Part shown: positions 7,952 to 15,198 of the stretch, in pieces
How the letters are laid out: every line of letters starts with the position of its first letter
How positions within the stretch are numbered: the stretch's first letter is position 1
Assembly (NCBI GenBank): GCA_964478945.1
Contig: CAYZJV010000065.1
Location: 1-16,299 of the forward strand
DNA from: CAYZJV01 sp964478945
GTDB taxonomy: Bacteria > Spirochaetota > Spirochaetia > Sphaerochaetales > Sphaerochaetaceae
Length of the DNA: 16,299 nucleotides
Reading direction: 5' to 3'
The notes under the pieces: model-generated
The model's database searches: none
What the model was told of the DNA's origin: nothing
The model's input: only the letters and a program-made list of their open reading frames with translations
Program-made: the position numbers and the translations under genes

Positions 7952-8846
7952 GTGAATAATTCTCAAGAATCGAGAATTCATCAGGTGTTGGAATGGAGTC
8001 CATCGCACCGTTTCTCATCACCGTTACGCTCGAAGCCGCGCTCGCGATGCGAAGCGCTTCGGGCACGGTGGCTCCCTTCGCGATATTCGCGATATAACAA
8101 CCGATGAAGGTGTCTCCAGCCGCTGTGGTGTCCACCACAGGTACATTCCAAGTTCCGAACCCGTGCCGGATATCCTTGCCCTTGCCATAGCGAACCCCCG
8201 CACCTCCAAGGGTGATGATTATTTCGGATTCCGGGAATTTTTCAGTGAGAATATCCATCGATGCTTCAGGGTCGGAGACTCCCGATAGTCCTTCCGCTTC
8301 AACTTCGTTGAGAACAAACAAAGCGATATGCTCCAAAGGAAGATCATTCACGCTATTGTCGAAGGGAGCGGGATTGAAACAGATTGAGAGCCCCCTCGAA
8401 TGGGCACTTTCGATGATGTGCGCGAGATTGTTGATCTCGTTTTGCAGCATCACCCAATCCCCCTTTGAGAAATTGGCAAGGATTTCATCGATTCCCATAT
8501 CGGTAAATTCCTTATTTGCTCCGGCAAAGAGTACGATGGAATTTTGCCCATCGGATGCTACTTGAATGAGCGCTTGCCCAGTGGGGGTTTCCCCGTCGAA
8601 CACGAAATCGGTACGTACTCCCATCTGTTGCAGTTTGTCCTTGATCCACAATCCATCGGGGCCGATTCTGCCCGCATGGAAAATCTCATGCTGGCCCGCT
8701 TTCGCCACCGCAACCGACTGGTTGGCACCCTTGCCACCAGTGGAACGGGTCAATGAAGCACTTCCAAGCGTTTCTCCAGGCTTCACGATATGGTCCACGG
8801 AGAATACTATGTCGATGTTGGTGGATCCAAAATTCAAGATACGCAT
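7944..8846 (-). CDS. rbsK: Ribokinase
   Basis: A 300-residue PfkB-family kinase that most likely phosphorylates D-ribose to ribose 5-phosphate with ATP. Ribokinase features: N-terminal GSTNIDIV, the diglycine motif TGGKGANQSVAVAKAG (36-51), NEVEAE (180-185) and the anion-hole motif DTTAAGDTF (239-247) with catalytic D245; the AAGD form is common in RbsK. It differs clearly from the fructokinase-like paralogue at 2707-3648. The start is preceded by GAGGAGG. It has its own promoter (8904..8876) although it lies 68 bases downstream of asnA in the same direction. Its last bases overlap the typA stop. No ribose transporter or RbsD is present, so recycling of internal ribose is as likely as uptake. 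A related nucleoside kinase cannot be excluded. Confidence 0.9.
   Translation of the reverse strand: MRILNFGSTNIDIVFSVDHIVKPGETLGSASLTRSTGGKGANQSVAVAKAGQHEIFHAGRIGPDGLWIKDKLQQMGVRTDFVFDGETPTGQALIQVASDGQNSIVLFAGANKEFTDMGIDEILANFSKGDWVMLQNEINNLAHIIESAHSRGLSICFNPAPFDNSVNDLPLEHIALFVLNEVEAEGLSGVSDPEASMDILTEKFPESEIIITLGGAGVRYGKGKDIRHGFGTWNVPVVDTTAAGDTFIGCYIANIAKGATVPEALRIASAASSVTVMRNGAMDSIPTPDEFSILENYSLT
7958..7978. repeat. Perfect inverted repeat at the typA/rbsK convergence
   Basis: AATTCTC (7958-7964) and GAGAATT (7972-7978) form a 7-bp stem with a 7-base loop. It starts 6 bases after the typA stop and lies inside the last codons of rbsK. There is no T-run on either strand, so it is not a standard intrinsic terminator, but it is the only hairpin positioned to end typA transcription or protect its mRNA. 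Confidence 0.4.
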
Positions 8847-8856
8847 TCCAGCCTCC

Positions 8857-8876
8857 TCACCAATAGATCATGGTGA
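8857..8876. promoter_or_regulatory. Operator-like palindrome at the rbsK transcription start
   Basis: TCACCA-N8-TGGTGA is a perfect 6-bp inverted repeat. Relative to the rbsK promoter it abuts the -10 box and spans the predicted start site (near 8869); its far arm overlaps the Shine-Dalgarno. It could bind a repressor, or as RNA partly mask the ribosome site. No regulator for it is identifiable. Confidence 0.35.
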
Positions 8877-8904
8877 TTGTAGAAGCTGGAATGACAAAGG
8901 TCAA
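8876..8904 (-). promoter_or_regulatory. Promoter of rbsK
   Basis: On the minus strand TTGACC (8904..8899), exactly 17 bp, TACAAT (8881..8876): five of six consensus matches in each hexamer. It sits in the 68-bp asnA-rbsK gap, so rbsK can be expressed separately from the asparagine genes. Confidence 0.7.
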
Positions 8905-8914
8905 CAACAATGGG

Positions 8915-9952
8915 CTACAAAAGATGGATTTGATGGGAGAGGGCCTCCTCATGCACATGGGTGGGCCATACCGAGGCCTGCACCTCTCCAATATGGGCTT
9001 TCTTCAACAAAACCATACATATGCGCGATTGCCCGATGCCACCACCCACCGTCTGGGGGAATTCATCGTTGAGAAGACGTGTGTGCCAATAGAGGTTCTT
9101 CCTTTCATTGGCATTCCTCATTTCAAGTTGCCGAAGAAGAGTCTCCTTGTCGACACGTATTCCCATGGACGACAATTCAAGGGAATCGTTCCTTACCGAA
9201 TCCCACACGATGATATCGCCATTGAGTCCACGGTGGACTTGATCGGTGGGTGTGGACCAATCGTCATAGTCGGGAGCCCTGCCACCATGCAGCTCACCAT
9301 CGGGGAGGGGATGACCGATTCCTATGAGGAATATCGCACCGAATTCCCTGGCCAATTCCTTCTCCCTTTCAGGAGGAGTAAGGTCGGGATAGCGTTCATA
9401 GGCTTCTTCGGAATGGATGAAGGTGATTTCTTCCGGTAGGGTGGGCACACATGCCGGAAACATCTCCCCTACAAGAAATTCGGTCCTCTTCAATGCCCCA
9501 TATATCTTGCGGACCACATTCTTGAGGTATTCGAGATTCCTGCTCTTGTCGGGCATCACCAATTCCCAATCCCATTGGTCCACGTAGATCGAGTGGATGG
9601 CATCGATATCATCATCCGGTCGTATCGCGTTCATATCGGTGTAGAGTCCGGTATTGGGAACAAACCCATAGTCGGCGAGCGCCATTCGTTTCCATTTTGC
9701 CAAGGAGTGTACGATTTCCATGGGAAGGTTGTCCAAATTCTTCACAGGAAAGGATACCGGGCGTTCTATTCCATTCAGATCATCGTTGATACCCGATCCC
9801 TTGGGTACGAACAGTGGACTGGTGACCCTGGAGAGGTACAATTCTCCTGACAACTCCCGTTCGAACGTATCCTTGACGAACTTGATCGCCTTTTCGGTAT
9901 GTTTCTGATCCAACAAGGTGGTGTAGTTTGATGGAAATTGTGGTGTATGCAT
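8915..9952 (-). CDS. asnA: Aspartate--ammonia ligase (asparagine synthetase A)
   Basis: A 345-residue cytoplasmic enzyme making asparagine from aspartate, ammonia and ATP via an aspartyl-AMP intermediate; it is structurally related to class II aminoacyl-tRNA synthetases. The family is recognised by the long conserved run from QKHTEKAIKFVKDTFE near the N-terminus, through SGINDDLNGIERPVSF, KWKRMALADYGF and VDQWDWE, to the motif-3-like GGGIGQSR (about 303-310) near the C-terminus. Length is close to E. coli AsnA (330). The start at 9952 has AGGAGG six bases upstream; an in-frame ATG 12 codons earlier overlaps asnB. The asnB stop TAG (9965..9963) is part of this Shine-Dalgarno, so translation of the pair is probably coupled. 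Confidence 0.95.
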   Translation of the reverse strand: MHTPQFPSNYTTLLDQKHTEKAIKFVKDTFERELSGELYLSRVTSPLFVPKGSGINDDLNGIERPVSFPVKNLDNLPMEIVHSLAKWKRMALADYGFVPNTGLYTDMNAIRPDDDIDAIHSIYVDQWDWELVMPDKSRNLEYLKNVVRKIYGALKRTEFLVGEMFPACVPTLPEEITFIHSEEAYERYPDLTPPEREKELAREFGAIFLIGIGHPLPDGELHGGRAPDYDDWSTPTDQVHRGLNGDIIVWDSVRNDSLELSSMGIRVDKETLLRQLEMRNANERKNLYWHTRLLNDEFPQTVGGGIGQSRICMVLLKKAHIGEVQASVWPTHVHEEALSHQIHLL

Positions 9953-9962
9953 CGTATTCCTC

Positions 9963-11642
9963 CTATGAATATGCTTGGTCGTGGACACCGGAGACGGCTC
10001 GTCCCGAAGGTTCGTTCATTTCCCGGAAGGCCTTGTCCCATTCCAAAGCGGTTTGTGTGGAACATGCGACCGAAGCCTCATGTGGCACACATCTTGCGGC
10101 CGATTCGGATGGAAAGCACTGTTCGAACAGGGAGCGGTAATAATACTCCTCCTTGTTCATCGGGGTATTGATGGGAAAGCGGTGTTTCGCTGTTGCAAAC
10201 TGTTGGTCCGATACCTTCTCTCCGGTCAGTTTCCGCAGCGTATCGATCCAATTGTAGCCAACTCCGTCAGAAAACTGTTCCTTCTGCCTCCATGCGATCT
10301 CGGGAGGAAGGTAATCCTTGAAGGCTTCCCTGAGGATCCATTTCTCGATCTTTTCCTTCCCAGGAACCTTGCTCGACATCTTGTCGGTGGGATTCTGGGT
10401 CATGGCAGTGTCGATGAATTCGAAATCAAGGAAAGGAACCCTTCCCTCGACACCCCAGGATGCCAGGGATTTGTTGGCACGAAGACAATCGTAGAGATGT
10501 AGCTTGCTCAATTTTCTCACGGTCTCCTCGTGAAACTGTTCCGCATCCGGTGCCTTGTGGAAATAGAGGTACCCACCGAACAATTCATCCGAACCTTCTC
10601 CACTGAGCACCATCTTGATACCCATCGATTTGATGAATCGTGCGATCAAATACATCGGTGTGGATGCCCTGATCGTGGTGATGTCGTAGGTCTCCAAGTG
10701 GTATACCACATCGGGGAGGGCATCCAATGCCTCTTGGATGGTAAAATGCACCTCGTGATGCACCGTCCCGATATACTCTGCAGCCTTGGCCGCGGCGATC
10801 AAATCGGGAGACCCCTCCAATCCGATTGCGAAGGAGTGGAGACGAGGCCACCAGGCATCATCCATATCCTTCGATTCCACCCTTTTCTTGGCATATTTCA
10901 TGGTGATGGCGGCTATGATAGAAGAATCGAGACCTCCGCTGAGCAATACTCCATAGGGAACATCGGTCATCAATTGTCGTTTCACCGCAGCTTCCAAATC
11001 ATGGCGGACCTTCTGGATATCGGTGGTCGCATCCTTGACCTGGGCATAATCGGTCCAAGTACGATGGTACCAGAGAGTGGGTTCGGCATCACCACTCTGA
11101 TAATAGGAACCGGGAGGAAACTCCTCGTAATGGGTACAGACGCCTTCAAGGGCCTTCAGTTCGGAGGCAACATAGTATTGTCCATTCTCATCCCAACCTT
11201 GGTAGAGTGGAATGATCCCGATATGGTCGCGTCCCACCAGAAAGAGTTGCTTCTCGCTATCGTACAAGGCGAAGGCATAAATGCCGTTGATATCCTCGAA
11301 GAAATCGACACCCTTGTCACGATAAAGCGCCAAGATCACTTCGCAGTCACTTTGGGTGGTGAATTCAAAGGTATCGGCATACCGTTTTCTAATCTCGAGA
11401 TGGTTGTAGATTTCTCCGTTCACCGCAAGGGCAACCTTGCCATCCTTCGTTACCAACGGTTGTTTACCGGAGAACGGGTCGACGATAGCCAGTCGTTCAT
11501 GTGCGAGTATCGAATTATTCGCACAGTACACTCCCGACCAATCTGGTCCACGATGTCTGATCTTCTTCGACATGGTCAATACTTTCTCACGTATCGAATC
11601 CACGTCTTGCACCAAATCGAATGCACCGACAAATCCGCACAT
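9963..11642 (-). CDS. asnB: Asparagine synthase (glutamine-hydrolysing)
   Basis: A 559-residue two-domain enzyme, close to E. coli AsnB (554), converting aspartate, glutamine and ATP to asparagine and glutamate. The N-terminal Ntn glutaminase domain begins MCGFVGAF with nucleophile Cys2, plus RHRGPDWSG (29-37), HERLAIVD with R50, NGEIYN (75-80) and the SDCE acid. The synthetase domain carries the PP-loop SGGLDSS (235-241) and the later LSGEGSDELFGGY. The start at 11642 is set by the need for Cys2 and by AGGAGG upstream; an earlier in-frame ATG would block the glutaminase site. asnA follows after 10 bases on the same strand. It diverges from the lacI-family gene, but nothing ties that regulator to asparagine synthesis. 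Confidence 0.96.
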   Translation of the reverse strand: MCGFVGAFDLVQDVDSIREKVLTMSKKIRHRGPDWSGVYCANNSILAHERLAIVDPFSGKQPLVTKDGKVALAVNGEIYNHLEIRKRYADTFEFTTQSDCEVILALYRDKGVDFFEDINGIYAFALYDSEKQLFLVGRDHIGIIPLYQGWDENGQYYVASELKALEGVCTHYEEFPPGSYYQSGDAEPTLWYHRTWTDYAQVKDATTDIQKVRHDLEAAVKRQLMTDVPYGVLLSGGLDSSIIAAITMKYAKKRVESKDMDDAWWPRLHSFAIGLEGSPDLIAAAKAAEYIGTVHHEVHFTIQEALDALPDVVYHLETYDITTIRASTPMYLIARFIKSMGIKMVLSGEGSDELFGGYLYFHKAPDAEQFHEETVRKLSKLHLYDCLRANKSLASWGVEGRVPFLDFEFIDTAMTQNPTDKMSSKVPGKEKIEKWILREAFKDYLPPEIAWRQKEQFSDGVGYNWIDTLRKLTGEKVSDQQFATAKHRFPINTPMNKEEYYYRSLFEQCFPSESAARCVPHEASVACSTQTALEWDKAFREMNEPSGRAVSGVHDQAYS

Positions 11643-11732
11643 GTCCTTCCTCCTATCGAAAATATTGGGCCACCCTACGGTGGTCATGACATTAATAGGA
11701 GAAACCTACCGAGTTCCTTGCTCTAGTGTCAA
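11643..11732 (-). promoter_or_regulatory. asnB leader: -35-like box and small hairpin, promoter unresolved
   Basis: On the minus strand a perfect TTGACA (11732..11727) is followed at 17-18 bp only by weak -10 matches (GTAGGT or TAGGTT); a better TATTAA box is 29 bp away, too far to pair with it. Between these and the Shine-Dalgarno AGGAGG sits a small perfect hairpin, CCACC-GTAG-GGTGG (11683..11670). The leader could be a regulated one, but there is no T-run or recognisable riboswitch. Confidence 0.3.
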
Positions 11733-11791
11733 TTAGCAGTACGGAAAATATGCAAAGATTTGGAAAGAAAATGTATTCTTATGCATTTTAC

Positions 11792-11818
11792 TTGCAAAAC
11801 AAGCAATTATCATATAGT
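11792..11818 (+). promoter_or_regulatory. Promoter of the lacI-bgl unit
   Basis: TATAGT (11813-11818) is a good -10; TTGCAA (11792-11797) lies 15 bp upstream of it. The alternative -10 TAGTAT (11815-11820) would give a 17-bp spacer. Either way transcription would begin near 11825, inside the adjacent operator-like palindrome. Confidence 0.5.
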
Positions 11819-11819
11819 A

Positions 11820-11835
11820 TCGAAAACGATTTCGA
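11820..11835. promoter_or_regulatory. LacI-family operator-like palindrome (autoregulation)
   Basis: TCGAAAACGATTTCGA is a 16-bp dyad around a central CG with 14 of 16 bases symmetric. The central CpG and AAA/TTT flanks are typical of LacI/GalR-family operators. It sits between the -10 box and the Shine-Dalgarno of the lacI-family gene, so bound repressor would block transcription of lacI and the coupled glucosidase gene. Confidence 0.65.
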
Positions 11836-11848
11836 AAAGGAGGGGACC

Positions 11849-12874
11849 ATGTCCAAGACCATCACCATCCACGATGTGGCGAAAGCCGTGGGAGCCTCCA
11901 CAGCAACAGTATCGAAAGCATTGAACGGACGCAAGGACGTAAGTGCCGAAATGCGCGATAAAGTCCTCAAAACAGCAATGGAACTGGGATATAGACCCAA
12001 TGTGAGTGCACGTGGATTGAAAATGAAGAAATCCTGGTTGGTGGGAATTCTCTATGGATTCGGCATGCTTTCCACATTGGAACATCCCCTCTTCCTACCT
12101 ATTATGGATGCCTTCAAACGGAGAATGGAACAGTATGGGTATGAATTGTTGTTCTTGTCCGGTGCTTCCAATTTCGTAGGAAACGATCTGCTTACCCATA
12201 TGTCCGTTCGTCATCTCGATGGGGTGTTGCTCATGGATCCCCATCCCACAATGGTGGAAAAACTCCTCTCATCGCCAAAGCGTTTCCCAATGGTCTGCTG
12301 TGACGGAATCATCCCCTCAGTCACCTCAGTACTCACTGACAACCACGCTGCGGCGTGGGAGGCGGTACAGTACCTGCACCAATGTGGACACGAGAATATT
12401 GGTCATATCGCGGGCCCTTCGGGTGTCATCGCAACCGCGGGGCAGGAACGCTTGGAAGGATTCAAGTCGGCAATGGAGCACTTTGGGCTTCCGTGTGATG
12501 ATTCACATGTGGTTGCCGCGAAGGAATGGACCTATGGAGCGGGGAGGGAAGCCTTTATCGAGCTTATGGATAGGAATCCGAACCTCACTGCGATATTTTG
12601 TGCAGCAGATTTTTATCTCATGGGAGTCACCGGGGTATGTCGAGAGCGGGCTATATCGATCCCTGAAGACCTCTCGGTGGTCGGTTTCGACGACATGGAA
12701 TGGACCAGATACATAGACCCCGGTTTCACCACTTTCCGACAGGATAAGGAGACCTTGGGGATACGTAGCGCCGAAGCATTGGTTCAGTGCATGGAACACG
12801 AAGTGGAAAGCGAAATCATAAGGATTCCATCACCTCTGATCACCAGAAATTCCGTGGGGCAACCCAAGTATTAG
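11849..12874 (+). CDS. LacI-family transcriptional regulator
   Basis: A 341-residue repressor of the LacI/GalR family. The N-terminal helix-turn-helix is classic (TIHDVAKAVGASTATVSKALNG, about residues 5-27), followed by the hinge (LGYRPNVSARGLKMKK, about 47-62) and a periplasmic-binding-protein-like effector domain (about 65-335) containing the family stretch GFDDMEWTRYIDPGFTTFRQD. The start at 11849 has AAGGAGGGG upstream; in-frame sequence before it runs through the promoter. An operator-like palindrome overlaps its start site, pointing to autoregulation. The stop TAG (12872-12874) forms part of the Shine-Dalgarno of the following GH1 gene, so both are expected to be made together. The inducer is probably a beta-glucoside or a breakdown product (inference from context). 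Confidence 0.93.
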   Translation: MSKTITIHDVAKAVGASTATVSKALNGRKDVSAEMRDKVLKTAMELGYRPNVSARGLKMKKSWLVGILYGFGMLSTLEHPLFLPIMDAFKRRMEQYGYELLFLSGASNFVGNDLLTHMSVRHLDGVLLMDPHPTMVEKLLSSPKRFPMVCCDGIIPSVTSVLTDNHAAAWEAVQYLHQCGHENIGHIAGPSGVIATAGQERLEGFKSAMEHFGLPCDDSHVVAAKEWTYGAGREAFIELMDRNPNLTAIFCAADFYLMGVTGVCRERAISIPEDLSVVGFDDMEWTRYIDPGFTTFRQDKETLGIRSAEALVQCMEHEVESEIIRIPSPLITRNSVGQPKY

Positions 12875-12886
12875 GAGGATCCACAC

Positions 12887-14212
12887 ATGCGCATCGAATT
12901 TCCACAAGATTTCCTATGGGGTGCGGCCACCGCAAGCTACCAGGTTGAGGGAGCGGTCGAAGAGGGCGGTAGAACCCCATCCATCTGGGATACGTTCTGC
13001 AACAAGGAAGGCACCATAGCCAACGGTGATGACGGATCGGTTGCCTCGGACCAGTACCATAGATATCCACAAGACATATCCATCATGCACGAATTGGGAA
13101 TCCAGGCTTATCGTTTCTCCCTGTCTTGGCCGCGCATCATACCCGCGGGGGTAGGCGAGGTGAACGATGAAGCGATCGTCCATTACAGGAATTTGATGGA
13201 AGCCTTGCAGGAGAAAGGCATCAAGGTAGTGGCCACATTGTACCACTGGGACCTGCCGCAAACACTCGAAGATGCGGGCGGATGGAGAAACCGTGGGACC
13301 GTGCATGCCTTCGCAGACTACGCCTCTGTCTGCTTCAGCAAATTCGGAGATCTTGTCGACATGTGGATCACCATCAACGAACCATGGTGCATCGCCTATC
13401 TGGGACATCTTACCGGAGAACACGCGCCCGGGCATACCGACTGGGAAGAAACCCTACGGGTGGTCCATCATGTGAATCTTGCCCATGGGAAGGCAGTGCA
13501 AGCCTATAGAACTTTGATCGACAAGAATGCAATAGGAATATCATGGAATCTGTTCATCCCTAGAAATGCGACAAGACGAAAAGAAGATATCGAAGCAATG
13601 GATAGAGCGATCTCGATTGAAACGAGGGTGTTCACCGATCCTGTGCTGCATGGTACCTACCCAAAGGAATTGGTGGAAGATGAAAGATGGAATTTTCCCA
13701 TAGTGGAGGGGGATATGGAAATCATATCCCAACCAATCGATTTCATTGGAATCAACTATTATAACGAAACCGTGGTCACCGGATCCGTCAAGGACTGGCG
13801 GGGATATGGGAAGGTCCCCCAATGGCAAGAGACCACCAGCCAACAATGGCCGGTGACACCTGAAGCGCTCATGCGTCTATTGTCCTGGATAAACGATGAA
13901 TCCCGTGGCCTCCCACTGTACATCAGTGAAAATGGGTGTGCATCTGATGATATCGTGGAGAATGATAGGGTCCACGACCACTTTAGAATACAATATCTGG
14001 CAAGGCATCTTGAAATATGTGAAAAGGCAATTCGTAGGCAATTGCCTTTGAAGGGATACTTCGTGTGGTCGTTGATCGACAATTTCGAATGGGCATGGGG
14101 CTATGGGAAACGTTTCGGAATCATATATTGTGAATATGGAACACAAAAAAGAATCATTAAGGATTCGGGGTATTTCTTACGTGATGTCATATCGGGATAT
14201 GCCGAATATTGA
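12887..14212 (+). CDS. GH1 beta-glucosidase or 6-phospho-beta-glucosidase
   Basis: A 441-residue retaining glycoside hydrolase of family 1, the usual length for bacterial BglA/BglB. It begins with the family N-terminal signature (FLWGAATASYQVEGA, 9-23), has the acid/base motif TINEP (E165), the nucleophile motif YISENG (E348) and the C-terminal WSLIDNFEWAWGY stretch. No signal peptide is seen, so it acts in the cytoplasm on imported cellobiose or other beta-glucosides. The ENFEWAWGY-type end, with E-W rather than the S/K/Y set of phospho-glucosidases, favours non-phosphorylated substrates, in line with no PTS gene nearby. AGGAGG (12873-12878) overlaps the lacI stop codon, 8 bases before the ATG. 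No transporter follows; the gene is followed by AT-rich non-coding DNA. Confidence 0.94.
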   Translation: MRIEFPQDFLWGAATASYQVEGAVEEGGRTPSIWDTFCNKEGTIANGDDGSVASDQYHRYPQDISIMHELGIQAYRFSLSWPRIIPAGVGEVNDEAIVHYRNLMEALQEKGIKVVATLYHWDLPQTLEDAGGWRNRGTVHAFADYASVCFSKFGDLVDMWITINEPWCIAYLGHLTGEHAPGHTDWEETLRVVHHVNLAHGKAVQAYRTLIDKNAIGISWNLFIPRNATRRKEDIEAMDRAISIETRVFTDPVLHGTYPKELVEDERWNFPIVEGDMEIISQPIDFIGINYYNETVVTGSVKDWRGYGKVPQWQETTSQQWPVTPEALMRLLSWINDESRGLPLYISENGCASDDIVENDRVHDHFRIQYLARHLEICEKAIRRQLPLKGYFVWSLIDNFEWAWGYGKRFGIIYCEYGTQKRIIKDSGYFLRDVISGYAEY

Positions 14213-14391
14213 TGTAGTATTGTGGTAAAACAATAGTAATATTATACAAATAATATATATAAATAATATCATTTATATTATATTGGCTATAAATATAAAG
14301 CATTCCTTAGCAATGTATTGAATAAAAATAGTATCACTATTATTTTAAAACATGGGTATTATTCTATGATTCCAATCAAAGACCCGATTTC
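14213..14391. other. AT-rich non-coding stretch with short inverted repeats
   Basis: Very AT-rich sequence after the glucosidase stop. It contains two adjacent hairpins: TATTGT/ACAATA (14218-14235, 6-base loop) and ATATTAT/ATAATAT (14239-14256, 4-base loop). AATAATAT occurs at 14249 and 14262. The first hairpin could end transcription of the lacI-bgl unit, but it lacks a GC-rich stem and a clean T-run. No coding sequence is supported. The sharp drop in GC marks a composition boundary. Confidence 0.6.
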
Positions 14392-14959
14392 TATGAATTG
14401 CATATGAAGACTACCCGCAAGAGAGGTGATGTACAGAAGGGCAACCTTCAGGTTACATCAACCCAACTGTTGCGTGACAATCGATCTGAAGAACAATCAT
14501 ATCGGAAACGAGTACATCCGATTGAACACCAGAGCGATCGTCTGGTTGCACCCGTATATTGATCGAGCAAATCCGGTACAGCTTATCCCGTTGTTTTTCC
14601 AATGAAACAAGAGTAGCGGATCCATTTATGGATACTTTACCAAACGAGTACAGGAAATGTGGGGGTAGATATCCTGCCCTTTGGTGTGGCAGAAAAGGCG
14701 AAGCTTCCTGGATACGTGGGATCAATTCCATGTATTTCTCAAACGGGGAAGACCACCATTCATATCTCAGTAGCAATAGAGTAATAGTACCATGAAGAGT
14801 TGGAGCTACCTCACTAGCAACATCTTCATACCTGGTGAACACGACATGTCCATAGACGAATGAATGCATCGTAGGAGAAGAGGCTACTGCCATATTTGAA
14901 ATACTGGATAAGAAGTCAATTGTGTCATGGGTTGTAGCACTGGGAACGATTGTTTGTTA
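14392..14959. other. Compositionally balanced core between AT-rich arms; possible decayed gene
   Basis: About 570 bases whose base composition resembles the genes to the left, unlike both flanks. Open frames on both strands are broken or lack ribosome sites. Short plausible peptide stretches appear in different plus-strand frames, for instance from 14429 and around 14650-14780, as in a gene with several frameshifts. Small hairpins are present: GAAGG-GCAA-CCTTC (14436-14449), ACCAGA/TCTGGT (14528-14546) and ATCCA/TGGAT (14620-14633). I recognise no family, RNA or mobile element here. Confidence 0.4.
14453..14893 (-). CDS. Doubtful hypothetical protein (146 residues)
   Basis: The longest open frame in the balanced core, starting at an ATG at 14893 and open about 22 codons further upstream. 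No Shine-Dalgarno precedes the ATG (upstream bases TATTTCAAAT), and no promoter is evident. The peptide has no motif, signal peptide or membrane segment that I recognise; it contains a hydrophobic LLLLRYEWW patch and several scattered His and Cys. It may be a chance frame or a remnant read from the wrong strand. It is listed because it is the only candidate gene in over 1 kb. Confidence 0.18.
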   Translation of the reverse strand: MAVASSPTMHSFVYGHVVFTRYEDVASEVAPTLHGTITLLLLRYEWWSSPFEKYMELIPRIQEASPFLPHQRAGYLPPHFLYSFGKVSINGSATLVSLEKQRDKLYRICSINIRVQPDDRSGVQSDVLVSDMIVLQIDCHATVGLM

Positions 14960-15198
14960 TGCAAATGGAAACTATATCTAAAATATATATAATATATATA
15001 AAATAAACATATATATTTTGTATATAAGATATGTAAAATAGTAAAGAATACTATCTGAACAAATAAATATTGAAATTTAACCATATCATTATTATAGTGA
15101 TGTCATCAGTTGTCGTGTGTATTTCTATGTTATCGATATGGAATAAATATTGTTGAAGTATAAAAATTACACCATTACAAATTTAATTGGAATATATC
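14960..15198. other. AT-rich region upstream of parA, candidate centromere
   Basis: Extremely AT-rich, with runs of alternating AT (about 14975-15030). AATATATATAAA (14991-15002) also occurs at 14252-14263 in the left arm. AATAAATATTG is repeated directly at 15062 and 15142, and TATCGATA (15131-15138) is palindromic. In type Ib partition loci the centromere lies upstream of the small parA, so this is where one would be expected. No regular iterated array is visible by eye, so the role is inferred from position only. Confidence 0.35.

Noticed and set aside
10530..11726. 398-residue plus-strand open frame opposite asnB
   Set aside because: It mirrors asnB codons, with no ribosome site and no motif; asnB has all catalytic residues.
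14218..14235. Hairpin after the glucosidase gene as an intrinsic terminator
   Set aside because: The stem has a single G-C pair and no T-run follows; it is noted within the AT-rich region but not called a terminator.
14404..14562. 52-residue plus-strand frame (ATG at 14404) in the balanced core
   Set aside because: It has no Shine-Dalgarno and no recognisable motif, and it stops early; it is kept only as part of the possible decayed-gene discussion.
14975..15030. Alternating AT repeats as a CRISPR or iteron array
   Set aside because: There is no regular repeat-spacer period; it is simple AT dinucleotide sequence.
14884..15084. 66-residue minus-strand frame rich in Phe, Tyr and Ile, resembling a membrane peptide
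   Set aside because: It is produced by AT-rich low-complexity DNA; there is no ribosome site, and the apparent hydrophobicity follows from base composition.
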